Shown one piece after another: positions 18,035-26,532 of a DNA stretch of 64,000 bases. The notes below the pieces were generated by a model. It was not told the DNA's origin and made no database searches. It saw nothing but the letters and a program-made list of their open reading frames with translations. Made by a program: the position numbers and the translations under genes. Source of the DNA: Paenibacillus sp. HB172176 (GTDB lineage: Bacteria > Bacillota > Bacilli > Paenibacillales > Paenibacillaceae); contig NZ_JAATHD010000006.1 of the NCBI RefSeq assembly GCF_011947265.1, forward strand, positions 225,586-289,585, given 5' to 3'. Within the stretch, counting starts at the first letter, position 1. Each line of letters begins with the position of its first letter.

Positions 18035-19207
18035 ATGGAAAGTAACCCAAAGGATTATCCGGGAAAAGCGGTCAAATCGCAAGCTGTCACAGAGAAAATC
18101 GAAAAAACTATCTCATATATGAAGCTGCATTTGGCAGAAGTGATAGGCAGAGAGGCGCTGGCAAGCATCGCCGAGTTGAATCAGGAGCATTACTCCCGGA
18201 TCTTCAAAAAATATAAAGGAGCAAGCCCCCTTGAATACCTGAACAACCTTCGCATGGAGGAAGCGAAGCGGCTGCTGCTCGAATCGGACATGGGCATATC
18301 CGAGATAGCGAGGGCTGTCGGCTTTGCCGATCCCTTTCATTTCAGCAGGCGCTTCAAGCAAAGGGTTGGCGTTGCGCCCGTCTATTATGCTAATCGTCCG
18401 CCTCATCGAATTGCAGCACTCGATGGTTACGGTCATTGTACGGCCCTCGGACTTGTGCCGGTAGCGGCCGATTGGAACGTGATAGGAGCCTGTTTATCTC
18501 CAGATCCGACATTGACGGGACAATTAAATGCCGACGCCGAGGGCAGGGTTGCAGCGGATGCATGGAAGCGGTGGATGCCGGACGTCGTGCTGACTGCCAG
18601 AGAAGACGGGGGACAAGGTATTCCGGATTCATGCCAGGTAGTAACAATCGATATGCACGCCGATCCTGTCTATGACCAATTGCCAAGGCTTGCAGAGCGG
18701 TTCGGCAAAGAAGAGGAGGCCCAGGCCTGGATTGCGCGATACGAACAACGCAAGGCGCAGCTTGGCAGCGAGGTGAAGGAGCGGATTGGCAGACGCAAGG
18801 TGGCCGTTATCCGAATTCGCGAGCATCTGCTGCAAGTATATGGCATGCTGAATATGGGTTATCCGCTATATGAGTCACTGGGACTTTCGCCACCGGATAA
18901 AATAACAATGCTGTCCCTGTTCAACGCTCACTTTCATTCCATTGTGATTGAGCCGGAAGAGCTGCCGTTATATGCTGCGGATGCTTTGTTTGTCGTGATT
19001 CAGCCTGATAAGGGGGCGATGAGCTACTGGGAGAAGCTCTCGACCATGGAAATTTGGCGACAATATCCGGCTGTCTCATCAGGGAGCGTCTATAGGCTGG
19101 ATGTCAAGCGATGGCTCGCGTTCGATCCGATATCCATTCTCGCTCAGATGGAGGAAGCTGCCGTGTTGCTAACCGGGGACAAACAAGTCACAAATATCCA
19201 TCCCTAG
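18035..19207 (+). CDS. AraC-family regulator with periplasmic-binding-protein-like domain (Btr type)
   Basis: This is a predicted transcriptional activator sensing an iron-siderophore complex in the cytoplasm. Residues of about 25-120 form the AraC DNA-binding domain (two helix-turn-helix units, ending GFADPFHFSRRFKQRVG). Residues 130-390 resemble a type III substrate-binding protein (ALGLVPVAADWNVIGACL, AVIRIREHLLQVYGM). The architecture is like Bacillus Btr, which activates bacillibactin uptake, but lacks Btr's extra N-terminal domain. ATG 18035 follows GGGAGGGTG. It lies head-to-tail with a siderophore-binding lipoprotein gene that has a Fur box. The ligand is not known. Confidence 0.85.
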   Translation: MESNPKDYPGKAVKSQAVTEKIEKTISYMKLHLAEVIGREALASIAELNQEHYSRIFKKYKGASPLEYLNNLRMEEAKRLLLESDMGISEIARAVGFADPFHFSRRFKQRVGVAPVYYANRPPHRIAALDGYGHCTALGLVPVAADWNVIGACLSPDPTLTGQLNADAEGRVAADAWKRWMPDVVLTAREDGGQGIPDSCQVVTIDMHADPVYDQLPRLAERFGKEEEAQAWIARYEQRKAQLGSEVKERIGRRKVAVIRIREHLLQVYGMLNMGYPLYESLGLSPPDKITMLSLFNAHFHSIVIEPEELPLYAADALFVVIQPDKGAMSYWEKLSTMEIWRQYPAVSSGSVYRLDVKRWLAFDPISILAQMEEAAVLLTGDKQVTNIHP

Positions 19208-19255
19208 CGCAATGATCATCCATGGAAGTAAAGCCTGATAGGAGGTACAATTGCT

Positions 19256-19274
19256 AATGATATTAATTATCATT
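19256..19274 (+). promoter_or_regulatory. Fur box upstream of the siderophore-binding lipoprotein gene
   Basis: The sequence AATGATA-TTAAT-TATCATT is a perfect 7-5-7 palindrome. Inside it, TGATATTAATTATCA matches the Fur 7-1-7 consensus with a single mismatch. It lies 19 bases before the start codon, over the likely promoter (TTGCTA at 19251), so iron-replete Fur should repress the gene. Confidence 0.8.
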
Positions 19275-19292
19275 ATCAAATAGGAGGTTATC

Positions 19293-20330
19293 ATGCATCA
19301 GGCAGAACGTACATTCAGAAGGCTGGCAGGCATGTTGCTGACCGTAATGGCAGCGGTTTTACTATTGAGCGCATGCGGCTCAAATGGCAACAATGGCAAC
19401 GGCAATGCTTCGCAAGCAACTGCCGGGACTTCACAGCTCGAAACGGGCAAGGAGGAGCAATCGACCGGGGGAGAAGAAACGCCGCAATTCCGAACAGTGA
19501 CGGATGATTTGGGTCGCGAGGTTGAAGTGTCAATCTCGCCCAAGGCGATAATTGCAGGGGAATTCGCAAGCGAGTTGTTGACGCTGGGCATTACGCCCGT
19601 CGGCTCGGGCGATAACGGCTTCAAGGTTGTGTTCACACAGGAACAGATGAAGGATGTCGAGAAAATAGGCGATCCGCCCAATCTGGAGAAGATTCTGACC
19701 TTGAATCCTGATTTGATGATCGCGCCAACTGTTTTCTTTGATATTTATCCGGAACAGATGGCTCAGATCGAGAAAATTGCGCCGATCTATTATATTTCCT
19801 TCGATCAGGATCCCATTTACGATATTTTTGTGAAAATTGCGGATTTGGTTGGGAAGTCGGATGAAGCGGCTGCCTGGATTAAAGATTATGAGGCGGCAGC
19901 GGTGGATGCCCGCGCCAGGCTGAAGGCGGCGATCGGCGATGAAACGGTTTCTATCTTTCGGGTGGAGAAGGGCAGGCTGCGCATCTATCTCAATCGAAAC
20001 TTTGCAGGCTACATGCTCCGCAGCAGTCTTGAAGCGAATGCACCGGCCCCGGTAGCCGCCGAGCTTGACAAAGCTCCGTTCGGATCGGCGGTTGAAATTT
20101 CCTTGGAGAAGCTTCCTGAATACGCAGGCGATCATATTCTGCTTATTGTGCGCGGCGAAGGAGATGACAAAGCCGCCTTCGAGGAAATTGAGAAGTCCGG
20201 CTTGTGGAATAATCTTAACGCAGTGAAGGAAGGACATGTCCATATGCTGGAGACAGACAAGTACTATGGATCCGATATTGTAACGATTCGCGAAACGATG
20301 AAAGAAGTATTGACGATGCTGACACAGTAA
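19293..20330 (+). CDS. Iron-siderophore ABC transporter substrate-binding lipoprotein
   Basis: This is a FecB/FepB-type binding protein that captures ferric siderophore outside the membrane and hands it to an ABC permease. The 345-residue protein has a lipoprotein signal with lipobox LLSAC (Cys28), a low-complexity N/G/S linker, then a type III binding fold starting FRTVTDDLGREVEV and including LGITPVGSGD and PNLEKILTLNPDLMI. The start is ATG 19293 after AGGAGGT. No permease or ATPase gene is nearby, so it must share a transporter encoded elsewhere. Expected to be Fur-repressed and activated by the neighbouring AraC-type regulator. Confidence 0.9.
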   Translation: MHQAERTFRRLAGMLLTVMAAVLLLSACGSNGNNGNGNASQATAGTSQLETGKEEQSTGGEETPQFRTVTDDLGREVEVSISPKAIIAGEFASELLTLGITPVGSGDNGFKVVFTQEQMKDVEKIGDPPNLEKILTLNPDLMIAPTVFFDIYPEQMAQIEKIAPIYYISFDQDPIYDIFVKIADLVGKSDEAAAWIKDYEAAAVDARARLKAAIGDETVSIFRVEKGRLRIYLNRNFAGYMLRSSLEANAPAPVAAELDKAPFGSAVEISLEKLPEYAGDHILLIVRGEGDDKAAFEEIEKSGLWNNLNAVKEGHVHMLETDKYYGSDIVTIRETMKEVLTMLTQ

Positions 20331-20403
20331 TCGATTCCGGGGCGGAGCGATGAACAACAAAGCCAATGGGCTCGCCTCCATTCGAGCTTGACTCGTTGAA
20401 TGT

Positions 20404-20476
20404 TGTCGAAAGGGATGTATGTCCGAATAAATATATTTGAATTCCGGCAGGAAAAAGGAGCATTGTTGTCGAATCC
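20404..20476 (+). promoter_or_regulatory. Candidate Spo0A boxes and sigma-H-type promoter of divIVA
   Basis: Two perfect TGTCGAA cores occur at 20404-20410 and 20467-20473. The region also fits a sigma-H promoter: GCAGGAAAA (20447-20455, exact to RNAGGAWWW), a 12-base spacer and GTCGAATCC (20468-20476, core GAAT). The second Spo0A core overlaps the -10, so only one reading may be real. The rest of the 229-base gap between the lipoprotein gene and divIVA shows no gene. Confidence 0.45.
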
Positions 20477-20559
20477 TACTCATCAGACAAACTGGCGGTA
20501 TATTTCGGCGATGGAAGCATCGCTTGCCACGGAACAACTTTCTATGAGGAGGTGCGCCA

Positions 20560-21057
20560 ATGCCGCTTACGCCATTGGACATACATAACAAGGAATTCTC
20601 AAGAAGATTAAGAGGCTATGACGAAGATGAGGTTAATGAGTTTCTCGATCTGGTTATAAAGGATTATGAAGCCATTATTAGAGAAAATAAAGAAGTTCAG
20701 AATCAGATGCTGAATCTTCAAGAGAAGCTTAATCATTTCACGACGATTGAAGATACGTTAAGCAAGACCATTATCGTAGCGCAGGAAGCCGCTGACGAGG
20801 TTCGCAACAATGCGAAGAAGGAAGCTCAGCTTATTATCAAGGAAGCGGAGAAAAACGCCGATCGGATCATTAACGAATCGCTCAACAAATCGCGCAAGGT
20901 CTCGCTTGAGGTGGAAGAGCTCAAGAAGCAGGCTTCGATCTACCGCGCGAGGTTCCGCACCTTGGTTGAAGCGCAGCTTGAGCTCTTGTCGCAGGATGGT
21001 TGGGAATCGCTCGACACGCAAGCGAAGGAAGCGGATCGGGAGCTTCTGAGAGGTTAA
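20560..21057 (+). CDS. divIVA: Septum placement protein DivIVA
   Basis: DivIVA is a coiled-coil protein that marks curved membrane at poles and septa, recruits the Min system and helps polar chromosome anchoring in sporulation. The 165-residue product starts with the membrane-binding segment MPLTPLDIHNKEFSRRLRG and GYDEDEVNEFLD, followed by long heptad coiled coils (residues 30-150). The start is ATG 20560 after AGGAGGTG. Elsewhere it follows ylmH directly. Here two iron genes intervene, so it needs its own promoter. Confidence 0.94.
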   Translation: MPLTPLDIHNKEFSRRLRGYDEDEVNEFLDLVIKDYEAIIRENKEVQNQMLNLQEKLNHFTTIEDTLSKTIIVAQEAADEVRNNAKKEAQLIIKEAEKNADRIINESLNKSRKVSLEVEELKKQASIYRARFRTLVEAQLELLSQDGWESLDTQAKEADRELLRG

Positions 21058-21079
21058 TTTCGGGCGAGCCCTATCCGAT

Positions 21080-21108
21080 TTGACAAGCAATAAGCTTTGC
21101 GCTATAAC
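21080..21108 (+). promoter_or_regulatory. Vegetative promoter of the ileS T-box leader
   Basis: A perfect TTGACA (21080-21085), a 17-base spacer and TATAAC (21103-21108) lie about 65 bases before the leader's stem I. Confidence 0.75.
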
Positions 21109-21169
21109 TATTGTTATCGAAATGCATAAGCTGTGATGAAGGAACAATGATGATTAACAATGAACTTCA

Positions 21170-21472
21170 ATGACGAGACCAAGTACGTATGATTTTCAAT
21201 CCGCAGAGAGCCGGGCCACTGGTGAAAGTCCGGCGTTTGGAAGCATACGGAATATCAGCTCCGAGAAGCGAAGCCGAACCCGCGGATAGCAGCGGCATTA
21301 AGCGTCGACGGAAGTCCCCCGTTATCAGGACCGTGAATGTACAGACATTCACACTTAAGGCGCCGCAGCCCTGTACAGGGAAGGCTCTCTTCCCGTGAGG
21401 AAGAAGCCAAGCGGAACAAGGGTGGTATCGCGAGCAAGCCTCGTCCCTTCTACAGGGGACGGGGCTTTTATG
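21170..21472 (+). ncRNA. T-box riboswitch leader, isoleucine specific
   Basis: This leader senses uncharged tRNA-Ile and controls ileS. Stem I runs from about 21170 and has the conserved GAGAGCC and TGGTGAAAGTCC elements. The specifier loop holds ATC (Ile) at 21254-21256 in GAATATCAG. A hairpin GTGAATGT-ACAG-ACATTCAC follows. The T-box AAGGGTGGTATCGCG (21418-21432) has T at the variable position, matching the A discriminator of tRNA-Ile. The terminator stem (AAGCCTCGTCCCTT with AGGGGACGGGGCTT) and a T run end at about 21472. This explains the 440-base gap before ileS. Confidence 0.93.
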
Positions 21473-21497
21473 TTTTCGAAAGAGCGAAGGGAGATTG

Positions 21498-24400
21498 ATG
21501 AATATGCAACGCGTTGATGTGAAGGAGCGCGCGCGCGCCCGCGAGCTGCGAATATTGCAGCAATGGAAGGAAGAGAATACCTTCAGGAAATCGATCGAGA
21601 ATAGAGAAGGAAGACCGAGCTTCGTGTTCTACGAAGGTCCGCCCACCGCGAACGGCGCGCCGCATATCGGCCATATGCTTGGACGCGTTATCAAGGATTT
21701 CATCTGTCGTTACAGAACGATGGCGGGATACCGCGTTGTGCGCAAAGCCGGCTGGGATACGCATGGCCTTCCGGTAGAGCTTGGCGTGGAGAAGCAGCTT
21801 GGCATCTCCGGCAAGCAGGAGATCGAGAATTACGGCGTAGAGGCTTTTATCAAGAAATGCAAGGATTCCGTATTCGTCTACGAAAAGCAATGGCGGGAGC
21901 TGACCGAAGCAATCGCATATTGGACGGATCTCGACGATCCCTATATTACGCTGAAAAACGAATATATCGAGACGGTGTGGCATATCCTGTCCACAATCCA
22001 CAAGAAAGGTTTGCTGTACCGCGGCCATCGCGTCAGCCCGTATTGCCCATGCTGCCAGACGACGCTGAGCTCGCATGAGGTTGCGCAAGGGTACGAGGAT
22101 GTGAAGGATTTGAGCGCGACGGCGAAATTCAAGCTGGTCGATTCCGGAGAGTTCATACTCGCCTGGACGACGACGCCTTGGACCTTGCCCGCAAACGCGG
22201 CGCTTGCCGTGCATCCCGATCTGGACTACGTACGCGCGTCGAAGAACGGGGAAGTGTATATCGTTGCCCGCAATTTGGCTGAGGATGTGCTTAAGGAAGG
22301 CTATGAAGTGCTGTCTTCGCTGAAGGGCTCGGAGCTCATCGGCAAAGCCTATGAGCCGCCGTTCCGATATGTGCCGCTGGAGAAGGGTCATATCGTCATA
22401 CCGGGAGAGTTCGTCAGCGATACGAGCGGTACAGGAATTGTTCACATCGCCCCCGCCCACGGCGAGGATGATTACAAGGTGGCGCGCCAGAATGGTATTT
22501 CCATGCTGAGCGTGGTCAATAACGCGGGACGATATACCGAGGAAGTGACGGAGCTTGCGGGCCGTTTCGTCAAGGACTGCGATGTGGACATCGTGAAGAT
22601 GCTGAGCGAGAAGGGATTGCTCTATGCGAAAGAGCGCTATGAGCACAGCTATCCGTTCTGCTGGCGTTGCAAATCTCCGCTGCTCTACTATGCTACGGAG
22701 AGCTGGTTCATCGAAACAACGGCAGTCAAGGAGCAGTTGATCGCGAATAATAACGGCGTCGATTGGTATCCGGGTCATCTCCGCGAAGGGCGCTTCGGCA
22801 AATTTCTGGAGGACCTGGTCGACTGGAATATTAGCCGAAACCGCTATTGGGGAACGCCGCTTAATGTATGGATCTGCGAAGAGACCGGAAAGCAATACGC
22901 GCCCGACAGCATAGCCGATCTTCGGGCGCGGGCGGTAGAAGAAGTGCCGGAGGATATCGAGCTTCACAAGCCGTATGTCGACGAAATTTTGCTGAAATCG
23001 CCATTTTCCGAAGGCGCGGTGATGCGACGAACCTCCGAGGTGATCGACGTCTGGTTCGACAGCGGCTCCATGCCGTTCGCGCAGCAGCATTATCCGTTCG
23101 GCGACGAAGCCGCCTTCAGGGATCAATATCCGGCGGACATTATCTGCGAAGGCATCGATCAGACGCGAGGCTGGTTCTTCTCCTTGCTGGCGGTTTCGAC
23201 CTTGTACAACGGTAAAGCGCCGTACAAGGCGGTGCTGTCGACCGGTCATATTCTCGACGAGAACGGTCAGAAGATGTCCAAGTCCAAGGGCAATGTCATT
23301 GATCCATGGGAAATTATCGAAGAATACGGCACCGACGCTTTCCGCTGGGCGCTTCTGTCGGACAGCGCGCCATGGAACAGCAAACGGTTCTCGCGAAGCA
23401 TTGTCGGCGAAGCGAAGTCGAAGGTGATCGATACGATCGTGAACACGCATGCCTTCTACGCCCTCTATGCGTCAATCGACGGCTTCGAGGCTCTGGAGCA
23501 TCCTGCCGCGGTATCCGAGAACAAGCTTGACAGATGGATCATATCCAGACTTCATTCGCTTGTTTCAACCGTATCAAAGGGGCTGGACGCCAATGATTTC
23601 CTTAATCCGGCAAAGTCGATTGAAGTGTTCGTCGATGAGCTGAGCAATTGGTATATTCGCCGCTCGCGCGACCGCTTCTGGGGAAGCGGATTGACGACAG
23701 ACAAGGTCGCGGCGTACCAGACGCTGAGAGAAACGCTGCTTACGCTGTCGCAATTAATCGCGCCATACGCGCCGCTGCTTGCCGAGGATATGTACGGAAA
23801 TCTGGGCGGCGTCGGCAGCGTCCATCTGACGGACTTCCCGGCAGGAGATTCAGGCTTCATAGATGAAGCTCTGGAGCGCGATATGGAGAGCGCGAAGCAG
23901 ATTGTCGAGCTCGCGAGAAGCGTGCGCAACGATACGGCAATCAAGACGCGCCAACCGCTTTCAGAGCTCATTGTATCTCTGAGCCGCGACTTCTCCCTCG
24001 AGGAGTACGAGGCGATTATCAAAGACGAAATCAATGTCAAGAGCATCGTCGTCCAGAATTCGGACAGCGGCTTTGTCGATTTCAATCTCAAGCTGAACTT
24101 AAAGGTTGCAGGGAAGAAATACGGCAAAAATGTCGGTCCTCTGCAAGGAGCCTTAAAGGCGCTCGCTCCTGAGCTGGCCGGTCAGGTTGTAGCCAAAGGC
24201 GTATTCCCGTTCACAACGGCGGACGGGGAGGAGCTTGTCGTAACGCTTGACGAATTGCTGGTGGAGAAGCAAGCGAAATCGGGCTTCGCTTCGGCTTCGG
24301 ACAGCGGCGTGACCGTGGCTCTGAATACGGAAATTACACCAGAGCTGGAGCAAGAGGGATGGGTGCGAGAAGTTATTCGCGCGGTGCAAGACACTCGCAA

Positions 24401-24596
24401 GAAGCAGAATCTGGCAATTGAGAAACGGATTGATCTCGTGCTGGACGCGAATAATGAACTGAAGGCGGCGCTTGAGGCATTCTCGGAGGTCCTGCATGAA
24501 AATGTATTGCTGAATTCCGTTTCGTATGAGTCGACGGCGGATATGGAACGCGTCGCGTTCGGCAATCAGGAAATAGGCATCTTCATCAAAGTCTAA
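21498..24596 (+). CDS. ileS: Isoleucyl-tRNA synthetase, type 2
   Basis: This class Ia synthetase charges tRNA-Ile and edits misactivated valine. The product of about 1032 residues is longer than the 921-residue B. subtilis enzyme. It reads EGPPTANGAPHIGHMLGR at the HIGH motif and GWDTHGLPVELGVEK next to it, features of the eukaryote-like IleRS2 group rather than IleRS1. The editing domain (WTTTPWTLPANAALAV), CPCCQTTLSSHEV and GQKMSKSKGNV are intact. IleRS2 enzymes are known for low sensitivity to mupirocin. The start may be TTG 21495, ATG 21498 or ATG 21504. A T-box leader controls it. Confidence 0.93.
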   Translation: MNMQRVDVKERARARELRILQQWKEENTFRKSIENREGRPSFVFYEGPPTANGAPHIGHMLGRVIKDFICRYRTMAGYRVVRKAGWDTHGLPVELGVEKQLGISGKQEIENYGVEAFIKKCKDSVFVYEKQWRELTEAIAYWTDLDDPYITLKNEYIETVWHILSTIHKKGLLYRGHRVSPYCPCCQTTLSSHEVAQGYEDVKDLSATAKFKLVDSGEFILAWTTTPWTLPANAALAVHPDLDYVRASKNGEVYIVARNLAEDVLKEGYEVLSSLKGSELIGKAYEPPFRYVPLEKGHIVIPGEFVSDTSGTGIVHIAPAHGEDDYKVARQNGISMLSVVNNAGRYTEEVTELAGRFVKDCDVDIVKMLSEKGLLYAKERYEHSYPFCWRCKSPLLYYATESWFIETTAVKEQLIANNNGVDWYPGHLREGRFGKFLEDLVDWNISRNRYWGTPLNVWICEETGKQYAPDSIADLRARAVEEVPEDIELHKPYVDEILLKSPFSEGAVMRRTSEVIDVWFDSGSMPFAQQHYPFGDEAAFRDQYPADIICEGIDQTRGWFFSLLAVSTLYNGKAPYKAVLSTGHILDENGQKMSKSKGNVIDPWEIIEEYGTDAFRWALLSDSAPWNSKRFSRSIVGEAKSKVIDTIVNTHAFYALYASIDGFEALEHPAAVSENKLDRWIISRLHSLVSTVSKGLDANDFLNPAKSIEVFVDELSNWYIRRSRDRFWGSGLTTDKVAAYQTLRETLLTLSQLIAPYAPLLAEDMYGNLGGVGSVHLTDFPAGDSGFIDEALERDMESAKQIVELARSVRNDTAIKTRQPLSELIVSLSRDFSLEEYEAIIKDEINVKSIVVQNSDSGFVDFNLKLNLKVAGKKYGKNVGPLQGALKALAPELAGQVVAKGVFPFTTADGEELVVTLDELLVEKQAKSGFASASDSGVTVALNTEITPELEQEGWVREVIRAVQDTRKKQNLAIEKRIDLVLDANNELKAALEAFSEVLHENVLLNSVSYESTADMERVAFGNQEIGIFIKV

Positions 24597-24612
24597 GTCT
24601 AAGAAGGTCCAG

Positions 24613-24660
24613 GGAACGAAAGCCCGCTTGCCATGCTGGCGAGTCGGGCTTTCGTTCTCT
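24613..24660 (+). terminator. Rho-independent terminator after ileS
   Basis: A long stem pairs GAACGAAAGCCCG with CGGGCTTTCGTTC around a loop that itself can pair TGCC with GGCA-like bases. It lies just after the ileS stop. Confidence 0.85.
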
Positions 24661-24700
24661 AAAATGGGATGCGTATTACCTCATTGGAGGCGATATACAT

Positions 24701-25090
24701 ATGAGGATCAAAGTGAATCATAAGGACATACGAAAGAATGACAACGCCAACGATAAGCGCAATTCGGAGCCGTCAACGAATGAGCAGAACGAAGTCAGGA
24801 ATACACTGCAACAGGTTGAAGCGTCGCTGAGGGAGATCGCTCAGAAGATGGAGCGCACGCAAATCTCCGATTACGTCGAGCTTATGCATAGACCTTACAG
24901 GCTGCTCTGGCGAAATTTGCTCGCAGGCCTGGCGCGAGGCGTCGGAATTGCGATCGGCTTCACCTTCTTCGCGGCTACCATTCTGTATGTGCTTCAAATT
25001 CTGGGCGCCCTGAATCTGCCGATCATCGGAGATTATATAGCCGATATTGTGCGAATCGTGCAAATTCAATTGGAAGGCAAGACATACTGA
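24701..25090 (+). CDS. DUF5665 family membrane protein
   Basis: This 129-residue protein has a polar, charged N-terminal half with a short predicted coiled coil (residues 27-55), then LMHRPYRLLWRNLLAGLARG, one membrane segment (IAIGFTFFAATILYVLQIL) and a short tail. The pattern fits the DUF5665 family of spore-forming Firmicutes, whose function is unknown. The start is ATG 24701 after TTGGAGG. It has a terminator before it and faces the reverse-strand gene that follows, so it is a single-gene unit. Confidence 0.75.
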   Translation: MRIKVNHKDIRKNDNANDKRNSEPSTNEQNEVRNTLQQVEASLREIAQKMERTQISDYVELMHRPYRLLWRNLLAGLARGVGIAIGFTFFAATILYVLQILGALNLPIIGDYIADIVRIVQIQLEGKTY

Positions 25091-25142
25091 AGCGCAGTCT
25101 TTATGAGCGGGCTGCAAACTGGCGAATCCAGTCGGCTATGGA

Positions 25143-25856
25143 CTAATAATCGTCTTCCAGCTCATGATCGCCTTCCTCGCTGTGCAAATAATGATTGTAT
25201 TCATGATTGCGCACGACGGAGACATGTCTTCCTGTAATATCCGTAGCCAGAAAGCTTTCAATGGATTCCACATAGCCGTCATTCTCATCGGCTTCGATAC
25301 CCATATGATCATAATCGTATGCGTTTCGATTCTCTGACAGAGCAGGGGAGTCGGAATTGCCCCACTGCTCGACAATTTGCCATGCGTCTTCGCCATCGAA
25401 GCCGGCATAATCATTCTCGTCCATGCTGGAGCGTCCGAACGGCGGCTCCAGGAATTGCTCCTCGACGGGTCGATAGTCCTGAACGGGAGCCTTCGGCGCA
25501 TGCTCGATGCAGGTTAATGTCTCCGGCTCCGCATCGAGACGTTCCATCGCAATATCGGCTCCGCATACTTTGCATATGCCGTAGGTGGCATCGTCCATGG
25601 CGGCAAGCGCGGAATTAATGGTCTCAAGATGCCGTTCCTCCTGCCGAAGCAAAGCGATATCCTTCTCGCGTTCGTACAGCTCCGTCGCAACATCGCCAGG
25701 ATGATTGTCGATTGGAGAGAGCTCTCCAACAGAGTCGCGAAGCGATTCCCTCAATCCGAATTCGTCATTTCGGTTGAGTTGATTTTCCAGTAGTTGTTTT
25801 TCCTGCTCCAATTGCTTGCGCCATGAGGCTAATCGGGCATGAATTTCAGCGTTCAT
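25143..25856 (-). CDS. YteA/YlyA-type DksA/TraR zinc-finger protein
   Basis: This cytoplasmic protein of 237 residues belongs to the DksA/TraR family. It has the YteA-type segment GELSPIDNHPGDVATELYEREKD, a helical region, and a zinc-finger motif CKVCG ... TCIEHA in which the last ligand is histidine rather than cysteine. The acidic C-terminal 110 residues are family-variable. B. subtilis YlyA, found at this locus between ileS and lspA, binds RNA polymerase and aids sigma-G genes. Here the gene is on the opposite strand. The start is ATG 25856, preceded on the minus strand by AAAGGACGG. Confidence 0.8.
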   Translation of the reverse strand: MNAEIHARLASWRKQLEQEKQLLENQLNRNDEFGLRESLRDSVGELSPIDNHPGDVATELYEREKDIALLRQEERHLETINSALAAMDDATYGICKVCGADIAMERLDAEPETLTCIEHAPKAPVQDYRPVEEQFLEPPFGRSSMDENDYAGFDGEDAWQIVEQWGNSDSPALSENRNAYDYDHMGIEADENDGYVESIESFLATDITGRHVSVVRNHEYNHYLHSEEGDHELEDDY

Positions 25857-26026
25857 CGTCTGCACCGTCCTTTTTAGTTCTATATCAGCCTTATTAGCTT
25901 TCGCAGCAAAATCAGTTTTCAGTATGGGCATAGCTGGCATAGGCGCCGGACTGGCTCCGTTTATCCGCATATGCTACACTAGGAATGTTGAAAAAGCTCT
26001 TTTTAATGATCTGTAGGAGTGATGGA

Positions 26027-26530
26027 ATGCGTTATTATTACTATATTGTAGCTGTGCTCGTGCTGGCGGTCGATTTTATTACGAAGAAAATCATCGCTGC
26101 GCAACTGGATTTGTATGAGCAAATTTCCGTAATCGGGAACTTCTTCCTGATTACTTCGCAGCGGAACAAAGGAGCAGCCTTCAGCATTTTGCAGGAGCAG
26201 CGCATTTTCTTCCTGCTCATCACTGTCGTCATCGCCGCAGGTCTGATCTGGTACATTCAATCGGTGCGAAAGACGGCCAAGCCTTGGCTTTTGGTGGGTC
26301 TCGGTTTAGTGCTTGGCGGCGCTATCGGCAATTTTACGGATCGATTGCGCACGGGAGAGGTTGTAGATTTCCTGCAATTTAACTTTGGCAGCTATACCTT
26401 TCCGATCTTCAACATTGCCGATTCAGCGATCTGCTGCGGCGTCGCTCTCATTCTCATCGACGCGCTCTTCGGAGCGAGGAATGAAAGCAGGCAGCAGCCC
26501 AAGCACAGCGAAGAGAAGGAGCTAACCTGA
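26027..26530 (+). CDS. lspA: Lipoprotein signal peptidase LspA
   Basis: LspA is the aspartic protease that cleaves prolipoprotein signal peptides in the membrane. The 167-residue protein has four membrane helices and the two catalytic aspartate motifs, GAIGNFTDRL and FNIADSAI. N-terminal residues VDFITKKI and the NKGAAFSIL segment are conserved. ATG 26027 follows TAGGAGTGATGGA. The in-frame ATG 25985 is not supported. The window has several lipoproteins (at 19.3, 40.5 and 45.4 kb) that would be substrates. rluD follows within 2 bases. Confidence 0.95.
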   Translation: MRYYYYIVAVLVLAVDFITKKIIAAQLDLYEQISVIGNFFLITSQRNKGAAFSILQEQRIFFLLITVVIAAGLIWYIQSVRKTAKPWLLVGLGLVLGGAIGNFTDRLRTGEVVDFLQFNFGSYTFPIFNIADSAICCGVALILIDALFGARNESRQQPKHSEEKELT

Positions 26531-26532
26531 GG

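Noticed and set aside
21468..23450. A 660-codon open frame antisense to ileS
   Set aside because: It lies wholly within the clear ileS gene. High GC and biased third positions make long antisense frames common here. No ribosome site or domain was seen.
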